In this document: positions 1-6,406 of the stretch, piece after piece
How positions within the stretch are numbered: the first letter of the stretch is position 1
Layout: each line of letters begins with the position of its first letter
Assembly (NCBI GenBank): GCA_041940525.1
Contig: JBGTSB010000083.1
Location: 1 to 7,496, forward strand
Direction: 5' to 3'
DNA length: 7,496 nt
DNA from: JAKAXS01 sp041940525
Lineage (GTDB): Bacteria; Pseudomonadota; Alphaproteobacteria; Rhizobiales; Hyphomicrobiaceae
Translations under genes and position numbers: made by a program
Notes under the pieces: generated by a model
The model's input: the letters and a program-made list of their open reading frames with translations, nothing else
Told to the model about the DNA's origin: nothing
Databases searched by the model: none

Positions 1-1167
1 GTCTGCGCCGGGGAACTTTTCGAATGCGAAACGCGGGATCTTGGTGACGACGTAGTCAATCGTCGGTTCGAACGATGCCGGTGTGGCGCCGCCCGTGATG
101 TCGTTTTCGAGTTCGTCCAGCGTGTAGCCGACGGCCAACTTGGCTGCGACCTTGGCGATCGGAAAGCCCGTCGCCTTAGAGGCAAGCGCGGAGGACCGTG
201 ACACGCGCGGGTTCATCTCGATCACAACGAGACGGCCATTGTCTGGGTTGACCGCGAACTGGACGTTCGATCCGCCCGTCTCGACGCCGATCTCGCGCAG
301 CACGGCGATCGAGGCATCGCGCATGATTTGGTATTCTTTGTCGGTGAGCGTCAGTGCCGGTGCAACGGTGATCGAGTCCCCCGTATGGACGCCCATCGGG
401 TCGACGTTTTCGATTGAGCAGATGATGATGCAGTTGTCCGCGCGGTCGCGAACGACTTCCATCTCGTACTCTTTCCAGCCAAGCAGACTTTCGTCGATGA
501 GGATCTGACCCACCGGCGAGGCATCAAGGCCAGAGCGCGCGATGCGCTCGTACTCTTCGCGGTTGTAGGCTACGCCACCGCCCGTGCCGCCTAGTGTGAA
601 GGCTGGGCGAATGATGGCCGGGAGGCCGATACTGTCGAGTGCCGCCATCGCCTCGGCGAAACCAACAGCTGTGTTGTAGCCGGTAATGTTGCCGGCATCG
701 TCTTTGATTGGCGGGGACGAGGCAATGGAAGCGCGCGGGCTGTCCAGGCCAATCCGGTCCATGGCCTCACGGAACCGTTTGCGGTCTTCCGCTTTGTCGA
801 TGGCTTCTCCGTTGGCGCCGATCAATTCCACGCCGAATTTTTTCAGGACACCGCGCTTTTCGAGCGTCAGGGCCGTGTTGAGGGCCGTCTGGCCACCCAT
901 GGTCGGCAATAGCGCGTCGGGGCGTTCGGCTTCGATGATTTTCGCGACGATATCCGGCGTGATGGGTTCGACATAGGTTGCATCAGCCAGTTCCGGGTCC
1001 GTCATAATCGTTGCCGGATTTGAGTTCACCAGAATGATCCGGTATCCCTCGGCTTTCAGCGCCTTACACGCCTGTGTTCCGGAATAATCAAATTCGCAGG
1101 CCTGGCCGATCACGATCGGCCCAGCCCCTATAATGAGGATGGAAGAGATATCTGTCCGCTTTGGCAT
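1..1167 (-). CDS. carB: Carbamoyl-phosphate synthase large subunit, N-terminal part (cut by window edge)
   Basis: Makes carbamoyl phosphate from bicarbonate, glutamine-derived ammonia and two ATP, for arginine and pyrimidine synthesis; works in the cytoplasm with CarA. Only the first 389 of roughly 1,080-1,100 residues are present: the carboxyphosphate (first ATP-grasp) half. The N-terminus MPKRTDISSILIIGAGP is nearly the same as in E. coli CarB, which fixes the ATG at 1165-1167, although no strong Shine-Dalgarno precedes it. Seen: GGQTALN near residues 91-97, AEDR with R129, IIRP with R187, the glycine loop GGTGGG at 193-198, E233, H261, and EMNPR with E317, N319 and R321. From memory of E. 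coli CarB, these match its ATP-site residues with an 18-residue offset after about residue 145, so there is an insertion at about 149-166 (rich in D, N, G and P). Transcribed away from the carbamoyltransferase gene. Identification is very secure. Confidence 0.98.
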   Translation of the reverse strand, partial: MPKRTDISSILIIGAGPIVIGQACEFDYSGTQACKALKAEGYRIILVNSNPATIMTDPELADATYVEPITPDIVAKIIEAERPDALLPTMGGQTALNTALTLEKRGVLKKFGVELIGANGEAIDKAEDRKRFREAMDRIGLDSPRASIASSPPIKDDAGNITGYNTAVGFAEAMAALDSIGLPAIIRPAFTLGGTGGGVAYNREEYERIARSGLDASPVGQILIDESLLGWKEYEMEVVRDRADNCIIICSIENVDPMGVHTGDSITVAPALTLTDKEYQIMRDASIAVLREIGVETGGSNVQFAVNPDNGRLVVIEMNPRVSRSSALASKATGFPIAKVAAKLAVGYTLDELENDITGGATPASFEPTIDYVVTKIPRFAFEKFPGAD

Positions 1168-1386
1168 GGCAAGCGCGTCTTCTATTTGAGCCGGAGGCTT
1201 TTGGCTATACCCCGTGTGTGTAAAGTTGCACTCAGACGTGACCCAAGCCTGCGGCCTTTCGTCTGCGTCAGCCCTCTTTACCCTAGGTGGAGACGGATTA
1301 GACAGAGGCTCTGCATTATGGGCAAGTGATGGCGCACTATCCTCATGAGCCCAAAATAGTCAATTCTCCCAAAAGGATTAGCGGCT
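1168..1386. promoter_or_regulatory. Divergent intergenic region between carB and the carbamoyltransferase gene
   Basis: The 219 bases between two divergent starts must hold the 5' regions of at least the plus-strand gene and probably of carB. I see no sizeable ORF, tRNA or clear hairpin-plus-T-run. Promoter candidates are weak: on the plus strand TATCCT at about 1339-1344 is a poor -10, and on the minus strand the complement of ggctatac near 1203-1210 reads GTATAGCC, but neither has a well-spaced good -35. The tract is somewhat richer in A+T near 1350-1380, just before the plus-strand start. Assignment as a promoter region rests on geometry, not on a recognised motif. Confidence 0.5.
1371..1377 (+). 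promoter_or_regulatory. Ribosome binding site deciding the TTG start of the carbamoyltransferase
   Basis: The stretch AAAAGGA lies with 9 bases between its final A and the TTG at 1387-1389, a good Shine-Dalgarno distance. An in-frame TAG at 1357-1359 rules out a much longer N-terminus. Starting at this TTG gives MNILGI, the usual beginning of NodU/CmcH proteins, so the non-ATG start is well supported. Confidence 0.75.
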
Positions 1387-3156
1387 TTGAACATTCTCGG
1401 CATCGTCTCAAAGGTGCATGACAGCGGGATCGCCCTGCTCAAAGATGGCGTTCCGCACTTCGTGATGGAAGAAGAACGCTTCAATCGCGAAAAGCACACC
1501 ATGGATTTTCCCGGCCAGGCGCTGGATGCCGCCTTCGACGGTTCGTTCGGCGTTTCGTTCAGCGATGTCGATGTGATCACCCTGCCCTGGGATATGAAGC
1601 GGCTGCGGCGCACGCTGTTCGGCAACATTACGGCCCGCCTGCCCCAAAGCCTCAATCTTTTGCGGCCGATCGCGCACAAGACCCACTCCAACGCAATCGT
1701 GAACATTCCGATGCGGCTGTGGCTCGGGCTCGGCAAGAAGTACGGCTATACGAACTTGCCGAAGATCATTCAGGTGGGACACCACGAGTCGCACGCGTCG
1801 ATCTTTTTTGTTTCCCCGTATGACGAGGCAACCATCCTGGTCATGGATGGCTACGGAGACCAGAGTGCTACGACGGCATGGGCCGGACGCGGGAATAAGA
1901 TCCGGCCTGTCTGGGCCGACAAGTTCTATGACAGCCTTGGCATGCTCTACACGATGGTGACCGAGCACATCGGCTTCAAAGTGTTTGAGGAAGGTACTGT
2001 GATGGCGCTGGCGGCCTGTGGTGGCCCGACCTACCGCGAGGCCTTCAAGGACGTGATCAAGCTGCTGCCGGAAGGCCGTATTGCCATCAACCCCGAATAC
2101 ATCAGCTACGACACGCACGGCTTCTTGAAGCCGTTCACAGAGAAGTTCCACGCCGCTTTCGGTCCTCCGCGCTCGCGTGAGGAGCCGCTGACCGATCGCC
2201 AGCGCGACATCGCCTATGGTTTGCAGCACGCCGTTGAGGACGCGATCATTCATATGGCGCGCCATCTGGCGAAGACGCGGCCGTCACGCAATCTCGTGAT
2301 CAGCGGCGGTGTTGGGCTGAACTGCGTGGCAAACGGCAAGATCCTGGCTGAAACGGATTTTGAAAACGTGTGGGTGCCGCCGGTCGCTTCCGACAGCGGC
2401 GGGCCATTGGGGTCTGCCCTCTATCACCAGCATCAAACGCTTGGTGCGCAACGCAATTTCGTGCTCACCCATGCCTTCTACGGCAAGGGTTACACCGACG
2501 AACAGATCGTCCATGCCCTCGATGAGGCGGGGCTATCCTATAAGCGCATGGAAGAAAAAGAGCTTCTGAAGCAGGTCGCTCAGGATCTTGCGGACCAGAA
2601 GATCGTTGGCTGGTTCCAGGGCCGGTTTGAGATGGGGCCGCGCGCGCTGGGCAATCGTTCGATTTTGTCGTGTGCGCGTTCCAACAAAATGAAGGATCTC
2701 ATCAACGCCCGTATCAAGCACCGCGAAGCGTTCCGCCCATTCGCGCCGGTTGTGCTGATCGAGAAGCTTTCTGAGTACTTCGAGTTCACGCAGCCTGATC
2801 CGTTCATGACGATGGCACCGAAGATCCGACCGGAAAAGATCGATCTCATACCCGCTGCTGCGCATGTGGACGGCACCGGGCGCATTCAGACGATCGATCG
2901 AGCTGCCAACCAGCGTTACTACGACGTGATCGATGAGTACTCAAAGCTCACCGGGATCCATGTCATCTTGAACACGAGCTTCAACCGGCAAGAGCCCGTC
3001 GTGAACCGGCCGGAGGAAGCGATTTCCTGCTTCCTTCGCACCGACATGGACCGGCTGGTCTTAGGCGATTACTACATCGAAGATCGCAATCCGGCCGCCA
3101 TCGAACGGGCGCATCAACGGTTCGTTCAGAAGACGACGGCTGAGCCGAAGTGGTGA
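1387..3156 (+). CDS. NodU/CmcH-family O-carbamoyltransferase
   Basis: Predicted cytoplasmic enzyme that moves the carbamoyl group of carbamoyl phosphate, through a carbamoyl-adenylate formed with ATP, to a hydroxyl on a sugar or other small molecule (chemistry known for TobZ, NodU and CmcH). It has 589 residues, a full family length. The N-terminal Kae1/TsaD-like part (about 1-345) holds HDSG at 11-14, EEERFNREKH at 28-37, the metal motif HHESH at 132-136 (H132 and H136), MDGYGD with D154, ISGGVGLNC at 305-313, and DSGGPLG with D336. By spacing, H132, H136, D154 and D336 match the iron ligands of TobZ. The C-terminal catalytic part (about 365-565) holds GRFEMGPRALGNRSIL at 412-427, KHREAFRPFAP at 444-454, LNTSFN at 528-533 and LVLGDYY at 557-563. 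The usual DPR after SILA is here CAR. It starts with TTG and ends with tandem stops (TGATGA). No glycosyltransferase or other tailoring gene is nearby, so the acceptor is unknown; nodU or cmcH would be over-calls. Base composition looks like its neighbours. Confidence 0.95.
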   Translation: MNILGIVSKVHDSGIALLKDGVPHFVMEEERFNREKHTMDFPGQALDAAFDGSFGVSFSDVDVITLPWDMKRLRRTLFGNITARLPQSLNLLRPIAHKTHSNAIVNIPMRLWLGLGKKYGYTNLPKIIQVGHHESHASIFFVSPYDEATILVMDGYGDQSATTAWAGRGNKIRPVWADKFYDSLGMLYTMVTEHIGFKVFEEGTVMALAACGGPTYREAFKDVIKLLPEGRIAINPEYISYDTHGFLKPFTEKFHAAFGPPRSREEPLTDRQRDIAYGLQHAVEDAIIHMARHLAKTRPSRNLVISGGVGLNCVANGKILAETDFENVWVPPVASDSGGPLGSALYHQHQTLGAQRNFVLTHAFYGKGYTDEQIVHALDEAGLSYKRMEEKELLKQVAQDLADQKIVGWFQGRFEMGPRALGNRSILSCARSNKMKDLINARIKHREAFRPFAPVVLIEKLSEYFEFTQPDPFMTMAPKIRPEKIDLIPAAAHVDGTGRIQTIDRAANQRYYDVIDEYSKLTGIHVILNTSFNRQEPVVNRPEEAISCFLRTDMDRLVLGDYYIEDRNPAAIERAHQRFVQKTTAEPKW

Positions 3157-3192
3157 TGATCTAGCTGGTTTCGCTGTTCCGTTACAGGCGCG

Positions 3193-3462
3193 CTATTGCG
3201 TGACCTGCGGCGGGGGCGGTGGCAGTTCGAATTCGCCTAAGCCGGAGCTCAAGAACCAGTAGACGATCGCGAAGACGACCGTCGCAAGTACCGTGTTGAT
3301 CAACGCGATCCTCAAGATACGTGGCGCAGCCGGAGCGCTCTCCGGCGTTCCCGGCACGACCTTGCCGTCTTCAGCCTGAGTGCGCACACCGAATGGGAGA
3401 ACCATGAACAGCGTGAGCCACCAGATCATGAAGTACAGAGCTATGGCGAGCGCAGTGGACAT
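3193..3462 (-). CDS. DUF1467 family small inner-membrane protein
   Basis: An 89-residue protein of unknown function that I recognise as DUF1467, a family found next to mce and proS in many alphaproteobacteria. It has two predicted membrane segments, about residues 5-24 (aromatic-rich, with MIWWLTLFMVLPFGVR at 12-27) and about 51-71, joined by a charged loop containing EDGKVVPGTP (31-40), the conserved family stretch. The C-terminus ends in five consecutive prolines (81-85) and QVTQ, so its synthesis may need elongation factor P. The ATG at 3460-3462 is 9 bases after the mce stop, and its Shine-Dalgarno (AAGGA) overlaps that stop codon, which suggests coupled translation. It is the last gene of the minus-strand block and converges on the carbamoyltransferase gene. 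Family call is confident; function is not known. Confidence 0.88.
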   Translation of the reverse strand: MSTALAIALYFMIWWLTLFMVLPFGVRTQAEDGKVVPGTPESAPAAPRILRIALINTVLATVVFAIVYWFLSSGLGEFELPPPPPQVTQ

Positions 3463-3471
3463 ATCCGATCC

Positions 3472-3876
3472 TTAAACCTGCTCTAGCTCGATCAACGTGC
3501 CGAAAAAGTCTTTCGGGTGCAAAAATAGGACGGGTTTGCCGTGCGCGCCAATTTTGGGCTCGCCGTCGCCCAATACGCGAGCGCCTTGGCCTTTCAGCTG
3601 CTCACGCGCTGCGATGATGTCGTCGACCTCATAGCAAACGTGATGGATGCCGCCGTCGGAATGCTTGTCCAGGAACTTTGCGATCGGGGAATTATCACCC
3701 AGGGGCTCCAGAAACTCGACTTTGGTATTCGGCAAGTTCACAAACACAACGGTGACGCCGTGCTCCGGTTGCTCCATCGGCTCGGTCACTTCCGCGCCCA
3801 GCGCATCCCGATAGATGTGCGTAGCTTGTGTTAGGTCGCGCACAGCGATAGCAACGTGATTTAGGCGTCCGATCAT
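3472..3876 (-). CDS. mce: Methylmalonyl-CoA epimerase
   Basis: Interconverts (2S)- and (2R)-methylmalonyl-CoA, the step between propionyl-CoA carboxylase and methylmalonyl-CoA mutase in propionate, odd-chain fatty acid and branched amino acid breakdown; cytoplasmic. The 134-residue protein is a typical VOC (glyoxalase-fold) dimeric metalloenzyme with two repeated halves. Likely metal ligands are H7 in RLNHVAIAV, one of H78/H79 in GGIHHVCYEVDD, and E130 in GTLIEL; VEFLEPL at 53-59 is also a family motif. I chose ATG 3874-3876 because MIGRLNHVAIAV is the common family start and AGGGA lies six bases before it. An in-frame GTG at 3895-3897, directly abutting the rnj stop (TAAGTG), would add seven residues and cannot be excluded. 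It lies 21 bases after rnj and 9 bases before the DUF1467 gene, so it is almost certainly cotranscribed with both. Confidence 0.95.
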   Translation of the reverse strand: MIGRLNHVAIAVRDLTQATHIYRDALGAEVTEPMEQPEHGVTVVFVNLPNTKVEFLEPLGDNSPIAKFLDKHSDGGIHHVCYEVDDIIAAREQLKGQGARVLGDGEPKIGAHGKPVLFLHPKDFFGTLIELEQV

Positions 3877-3897
3877 CCGTCTTCCCTGTTCTTTCAC

Positions 3898-5625
3898 TTA
3901 TTTCGGATGGCTATCGACCACGTTCAATAGCACTTTGACAATGGGCTTCTTGCCCCACGCCTGCGAAATGGCCGATCTGGCGGCCCTACGGACGGCCTCT
4001 TCGACGAGGCCGGCGTCCTTGCGCCGTTTTGCGGGAATGCTGACGATGCAGCCTTCAACCGCGTCTAGTACGAGATCTTCGAGCGGCTCGCCGTCAGCGT
4101 CCGCGCGGGGCACGCCATCCAAGGCGACTTGGACTTCACCCAGAAGCTCACCCCGAGACGACAGGGTGAGACCGACGACCGCAATTCCGACGACCGAGAG
4201 CTTGCGCCGCTCGCGCACCGGCGTGTCCTCGGCGTTGATGAGCAAATTGCCATCGCGGTAGAGGCGGCCGACTGGAGCGTCGTCAATGATCTTAGCAGGG
4301 CCGGGTGCCAGGCAGGCGACCTCGCCGTTCTCCAGAATCAGCGTCTGGGACACGCCGGCTTCCTGTGCGAGGCGCGCATGCTCATGGAGGTGGCGCATCT
4401 CCCCGTGCATGGGAACAACGATTTGCGGCTTGGCCCAGCGATAGATCTTCCGCAGTTCATCGCGGCGCGGATGTCCTGTGACATGCACAAGGGCTTCGTT
4501 GTCGGTGATGATCGTGCAGCCCATGCGGGTGAGATCGTTTTGGATTCGCGTCACCGACTTTTCGTTGCCCGGAATGGCGCGCGATGAGAAGATGACGAGG
4601 TCACCCTTATCGACGGATATATCCGGATGGTCGTTATTGGCGACGCGGGCCATCGCCGCTCTACCCTCGCCCTGGCTGCCGGTGGCCAGGCAAACGATTT
4701 CCGATCGGCGGATATAGGGATACTGCTGCTGGTCCAGGTACTGGAAGTCCTCCGGCAGGTAGCCTGTATCCATGCCCACGCGGATCACTCGGTGAAGCGC
4801 GCGGCCAGCGATCACAAGACGGCGGCCGGCTTTGCGCGCGGCATCACTGACAGCTTTGACGCGCCCGAGATTGGAGGCGAACGTCGTGACGATCACGCGA
4901 TCGCTGGCACCTTTGATGATCTTGGCCAAGGACTCCGCGACTTCGCTTTCGGATGGCGAGAGGCCGTCACGCATCGCGTTTGTGCTGTCGCCGACGAAAG
5001 CAAGGATGCCCTCTTCTCCCAGTTCGGCGATCCTGGCTTCGTTCGTTGGTTTCCCGATGTACGGCGTGGCGTCCAGCTTCCAATCCGCCGTGTGGAAGAC
5101 CATTCCGTGCGGCGTGCGAATAGCCAATGCGCTCACTTCAGGAATTGAGTGAGCCATATTGACCAGCTCAACGTCGAACGGCCCTGTCTTGAAACGGCCT
5201 TCGACGGGAATGACGTTGATTTTGAGCTTCAGTGCCGGGGCGAGTTCCGCGACCTTCGTCTTCAACATCCCCGCTGTAAACGGTGTGGCATAGATGGGTG
5301 CACCGACCTGCTCCCACAGTTCCAGCACGGCGCCGACATGATCTTCGTGCGCGTGCGTAATGACGATACCCTTGAGGCGGTGGCGCTCGGCTTCGATGAA
5401 GCTTAGGTCTGGCAGAATAACGTCAACGCCGGGTGCAAGGTCTCCATCGGGAAAGGTGATGCCGAGGTCGGCCATCAGCCATTCGCGGTTGTCTGGCGGA
5501 CCATAGCCATAGAGATAGGCGTTCATGCCGATCTCGCCCAGTCCGCCAAGCGCCAGGAGCACCAGCTCGCTGCCAGTACTTTCGTTGCCGCGCCCCCCCT
5601 TTGTGCGCGCTCCCCCAGATCCCAT
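3898..5625 (-). CDS. rnj: Ribonuclease J
   Basis: RNA-processing and decay enzyme of the metallo-beta-lactamase/beta-CASP group, with endonuclease and 5'-3' exonuclease activity, acting in the cytoplasm on mRNA and rRNA precursors. The 575-residue length is normal. Order: beta-lactamase core with GGLGEIGMN at 27-35, the zinc motif HAHEDH at 91-96, H159 in AHSIPE, and D181 in HTADWKLD; beta-CASP insert from about 210, with GDSTNA (212-217), ATGSQGE (314-320) and FSSRAIPGNE (346-355); HVTGHPRRDEL (381-391); H407 in PMHGE (405-409); then the C-terminal domain to 575. All metal ligands appear intact. The first about 18 residues are glycine- and charge-rich and lie before the conserved fold; a run of seven Gs in this stretch could slip. 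The ATG at 5623-5625 has only a weak GGCGGGA upstream. The gene follows birA after 23 bases, and its stop abuts a possible GTG start of mce. Confidence 0.97.
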   Translation of the reverse strand: MGSGGARTKGGRGNESTGSELVLLALGGLGEIGMNAYLYGYGPPDNREWLMADLGITFPDGDLAPGVDVILPDLSFIEAERHRLKGIVITHAHEDHVGAVLELWEQVGAPIYATPFTAGMLKTKVAELAPALKLKINVIPVEGRFKTGPFDVELVNMAHSIPEVSALAIRTPHGMVFHTADWKLDATPYIGKPTNEARIAELGEEGILAFVGDSTNAMRDGLSPSESEVAESLAKIIKGASDRVIVTTFASNLGRVKAVSDAARKAGRRLVIAGRALHRVIRVGMDTGYLPEDFQYLDQQQYPYIRRSEIVCLATGSQGEGRAAMARVANNDHPDISVDKGDLVIFSSRAIPGNEKSVTRIQNDLTRMGCTIITDNEALVHVTGHPRRDELRKIYRWAKPQIVVPMHGEMRHLHEHARLAQEAGVSQTLILENGEVACLAPGPAKIIDDAPVGRLYRDGNLLINAEDTPVRERRKLSVVGIAVVGLTLSSRGELLGEVQVALDGVPRADADGEPLEDLVLDAVEGCIVSIPAKRRKDAGLVEEAVRRAARSAISQAWGKKPIVKVLLNVVDSHPK

Positions 5626-5648
5626 TAATCCCGCCTAACTCTCGTCCG

Positions 5649-6404
5649 TCATGCCAATGTCACATCACCATACGTACATCGGCGCCGTTCGCCACCCTTC
5701 ATATCGAACAACAGTGCTCCATCTTCGTCGAGACCAGCAAACGTCCCCTCTAGCGGGCCGGTGTTGGCTTGAACGGTGATTTGTTCGCCAATTGGGCCAC
5801 AGCGTTCTAGCCATGCGGTACGGATCGCGGGAAAGCCCGAGCCGTTGGCCCACAGGCGCAGTGCGGCTTGGAGTTCGATATCCAGATGATTGACGCCGGC
5901 TTGGGTTGTGGCGGCGACACCATGGTCACTCAAGCAGGTTACGTCAGGCCGGCCGTCGACTGCGGGCCGTGCTGAGAGGTTTAGGCCGATGCCGAGCACG
6001 GCCAAATATCCGTTGCCGCCAGGTGCGGCGGTGCTCTCGACGAGGATGCCGCCGGCCTTGCTTCGCCCAATGAGCAAATCGTTCGGCCATTTGAGGCGGA
6101 GACCTTGGACGCCCTGAGGCGTCATCGATTGAACCGCGTTAAAAACGGCGACGCCTGTGACGAGCGACAGCTGATGGAGGGCCGTGATCTGCGCCGTTGT
6201 CGTGATCAAAAGGCTGGCGTAAAGGTTTCCGCTGGCGCTCACCCACGCGCGCCCGGAGCGGCCGCGGCCAGCTGTTTGGTGATCCGCCACGACCCAAATC
6301 GGCGTATCGGATCCTTGCGTGCCGAGGCGCATGGCCTCGGCGTTGGTGGATGGCAGTTCCAGGTGGGACTGGATTGGCGTTCCGCTGGATGTCGTCGCGA
6401 TCAT
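5649..6404 (-). CDS. birA: Biotin--[acetyl-CoA-carboxylase] ligase
   Basis: Activates biotin with ATP to biotinyl-5'-AMP and attaches it to the target lysine of biotin-dependent carboxylases (AccB, and probably propionyl- or pyruvate carboxylase); cytoplasmic. 251 residues. The catalytic BPL/LplA domain holds ADHQTAGRGRSGRAW (40-54, with the biotinyl-AMP loop GRGRSGR at 46-52), KWPNDLLIGRSKAGGILVE (105-123, with K116) and GIGLNL (138-143). A small SH3-like C-terminal domain covers about 203-251. There is no N-terminal helix-turn-helix, so this is a monofunctional class I ligase and not a BirA-type repressor. Its ATG shares one base with the nuoN stop (TAATG), and no clear Shine-Dalgarno is visible, so translation is probably coupled to nuoN. 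In related genomes a type III pantothenate kinase gene (coaX) often follows; here rnj follows directly. Confidence 0.96.
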   Translation of the reverse strand: MIATTSSGTPIQSHLELPSTNAEAMRLGTQGSDTPIWVVADHQTAGRGRSGRAWVSASGNLYASLLITTTAQITALHQLSLVTGVAVFNAVQSMTPQGVQGLRLKWPNDLLIGRSKAGGILVESTAAPGGNGYLAVLGIGLNLSARPAVDGRPDVTCLSDHGVAATTQAGVNHLDIELQAALRLWANGSGFPAIRTAWLERCGPIGEQITVQANTGPLEGTFAGLDEDGALLFDMKGGERRRCTYGDVTLA

Positions 6405-6406
6405 TA
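6402..6406 (-). promoter_or_regulatory. TAATG stop-start overlap joining nuoN and birA
   Basis: On the minus strand the nuoN stop TAA and the birA start ATG share one A. With no evident Shine-Dalgarno before birA, terminating ribosomes probably reinitiate here, which would tie biotin ligase output to complex I subunit translation. The overlap is seen directly; coupling is inferred. Confidence 0.7.

Noticed and set aside
1189..1202. AGCC-GGA-GGCT followed by TTTT, resembling an intrinsic terminator
   Set aside because: The stem is only four base pairs with a three-base loop, the T run is four bases, and it lies upstream of both divergent genes where no transcript is expected to end.
1270..1311. 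Imperfect inverted repeat AGCCCTCT / AGAGGCT in the divergent region, considered as an operator or leader hairpin
   Set aside because: The arms need a bulge, the loop is about 27 bases and neither arm extends further, which is within chance expectation for 219 bases.
1408..2265. 285-codon open frame on the minus strand inside the carbamoyltransferase gene
   Set aside because: It is antisense to a gene with unmistakable family motifs, its translation is rich in R, H, V and Q without recognisable domains, and such shadow frames are common in GC-rich coding DNA.
1387..3156. Calling the gene nodU (nodulation) or cmcH (cephamycin), or a tRNA-modifying TsaD
   Set aside because: No nod or antibiotic genes are nearby, and the C-terminal carbamoyltransferase domain (GPRALGNRSIL, FRPFAP) is absent from TsaD. 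Only the family can be stated.
3157..3192. Searched for a bidirectional terminator between the convergent genes
   Set aside because: No convincing stem or T run is present on either strand in these 36 bases.
4129..5148. Plus-strand open frames of 152 and 173 codons opposite rnj
   Set aside because: Both are complementary to conserved RNase J coding sequence and show no motifs; they are best explained by codon bias.
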